Shown here piece after piece: positions 5,381 to 5,622 of a DNA stretch of 5,622 nucleotides. Numbering within the stretch: the stretch's first letter is position 1; each line of letters begins with the position of its first letter. This DNA is from Clostridiales bacterium (lineage in GTDB: Bacteria > Bacillota > Clostridia > Christensenellales > Christensenellaceae): assembly GCA_003343685.1 (NCBI GenBank), contig QAKS01000036.1, positions 1 to 5,622 on the forward strand, written 5' to 3'. The position numbers and the translations under genes are program-made. The notes beneath the pieces were generated by a model. The model had not been told where the DNA came from and made no database searches. It saw nothing but the letters and a program-made list of their open reading frames with translations.

Positions 5381-5622
5381 ATGAACCATATTGACAAGTG
5401 GATGGAAAAATTCTGCCGGGTTGTACGGGGGAGCTTTGGAGAAAGAGTGAGGCTGATCGGGATACAGGGAAGCAGGGGCAGGGACGAGGCTCGGGAGAAC
5501 AGCGATATAGACGTCGTAGTGATTTTGGACGAGTTGAGAGGCGGAGATCTTAAGCTGTATCGCAAGGCAATCGCCTCCCTGCCCGAAAGAGAAAAAGTGT
5601 GCGGTTTTGTTTCAGGTATGGG
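5381..5622 (+). CDS. Pol-beta-type nucleotidyltransferase, 3'-truncated by window edge
   Basis: The first 80 residues are visible before the right edge; the frame is still open. They begin MNHIDKWMEKFCRVV and contain the minimal nucleotidyltransferase signature: G30-S31, then ten residues, then D42-x-D44 within NSDIDVVVILD (40-50). This is the Mg/NTP-binding motif of the DNA polymerase beta superfamily. Members include aminoglycoside nucleotidyltransferases, MNT antitoxins of HEPN/MNT pairs, and many uncharacterised proteins with a domain of this kind. The deciding C-terminal part is missing, so the subfamily cannot be named. The ATG at 5381 is preceded by AAGGAGG at 5369-5375 with 5 nt spacing; a TTG directly before it is in frame but less likely. 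A terminator lies upstream and I see no clear promoter between the two, so its transcription start is unclear. The domain fold differs from both nucleotidyltransferases in the phosphonate operon. Confidence 0.85.
   Translation, partial: MNHIDKWMEKFCRVVRGSFGERVRLIGIQGSRGRDEARENSDIDVVVILDELRGGDLKLYRKAIASLPEREKVCGFVSGM

Overview
The window looks like chromosomal DNA of a Clostridia-type Firmicute. It has strong AGGAGG-type ribosome binding sites before nearly every gene, short gaps between genes, moderate-to-high GC and an A/T-rich hairpin terminator. The organism assignment is inferred from style and protein character only. All genes I accept lie on the + strand, and both window edges cut through a gene.

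Positions 1-4438 carry one tightly packed operon for making and activating a phosphonate (a compound with a carbon-phosphorus bond). In order it holds: phosphonopyruvate decarboxylase (5' end cut off), a LicC/MobA-like nucleotidyltransferase, a fusion of an HxGH cytidylyltransferase-like domain with phosphoenolpyruvate mutase, an iron-type alcohol dehydrogenase best read as phosphonoacetaldehyde reductase, and a small secreted or membrane-anchored protein. Junctions run from a 1-nt overlap to 18 nt. The reconstructed route is phosphoenolpyruvate -> phosphonopyruvate (mutase) -> phosphonoacetaldehyde (decarboxylase) -> 2-hydroxyethylphosphonate (reductase) -> probably a CMP-activated phosphonate (nucleotidyltransferase). 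No aminotransferase is seen, so this part of the locus points to hydroxyethylphosphonate rather than the commoner 2-aminoethylphosphonate. The activated product would suit transfer to a cell-surface glycan or lipid. No transferase lies inside the window.

Positions 4439-4626 hold an intergenic region with two overlapping, mutually exclusive potential hairpins, a T tract, and then an extended -10 promoter. Positions 4627-5217 encode a DUF1349 protein (concanavalin-like fold, function unknown), apparently transcribed on its own. Positions 5218-5380 hold a convincing A/T-rich hairpin terminator and a small inverted repeat just before the next ribosome binding site. From 5381 to the right edge runs the N-terminal part of a Pol-beta-type nucleotidyltransferase with an intact GS...DxD motif.
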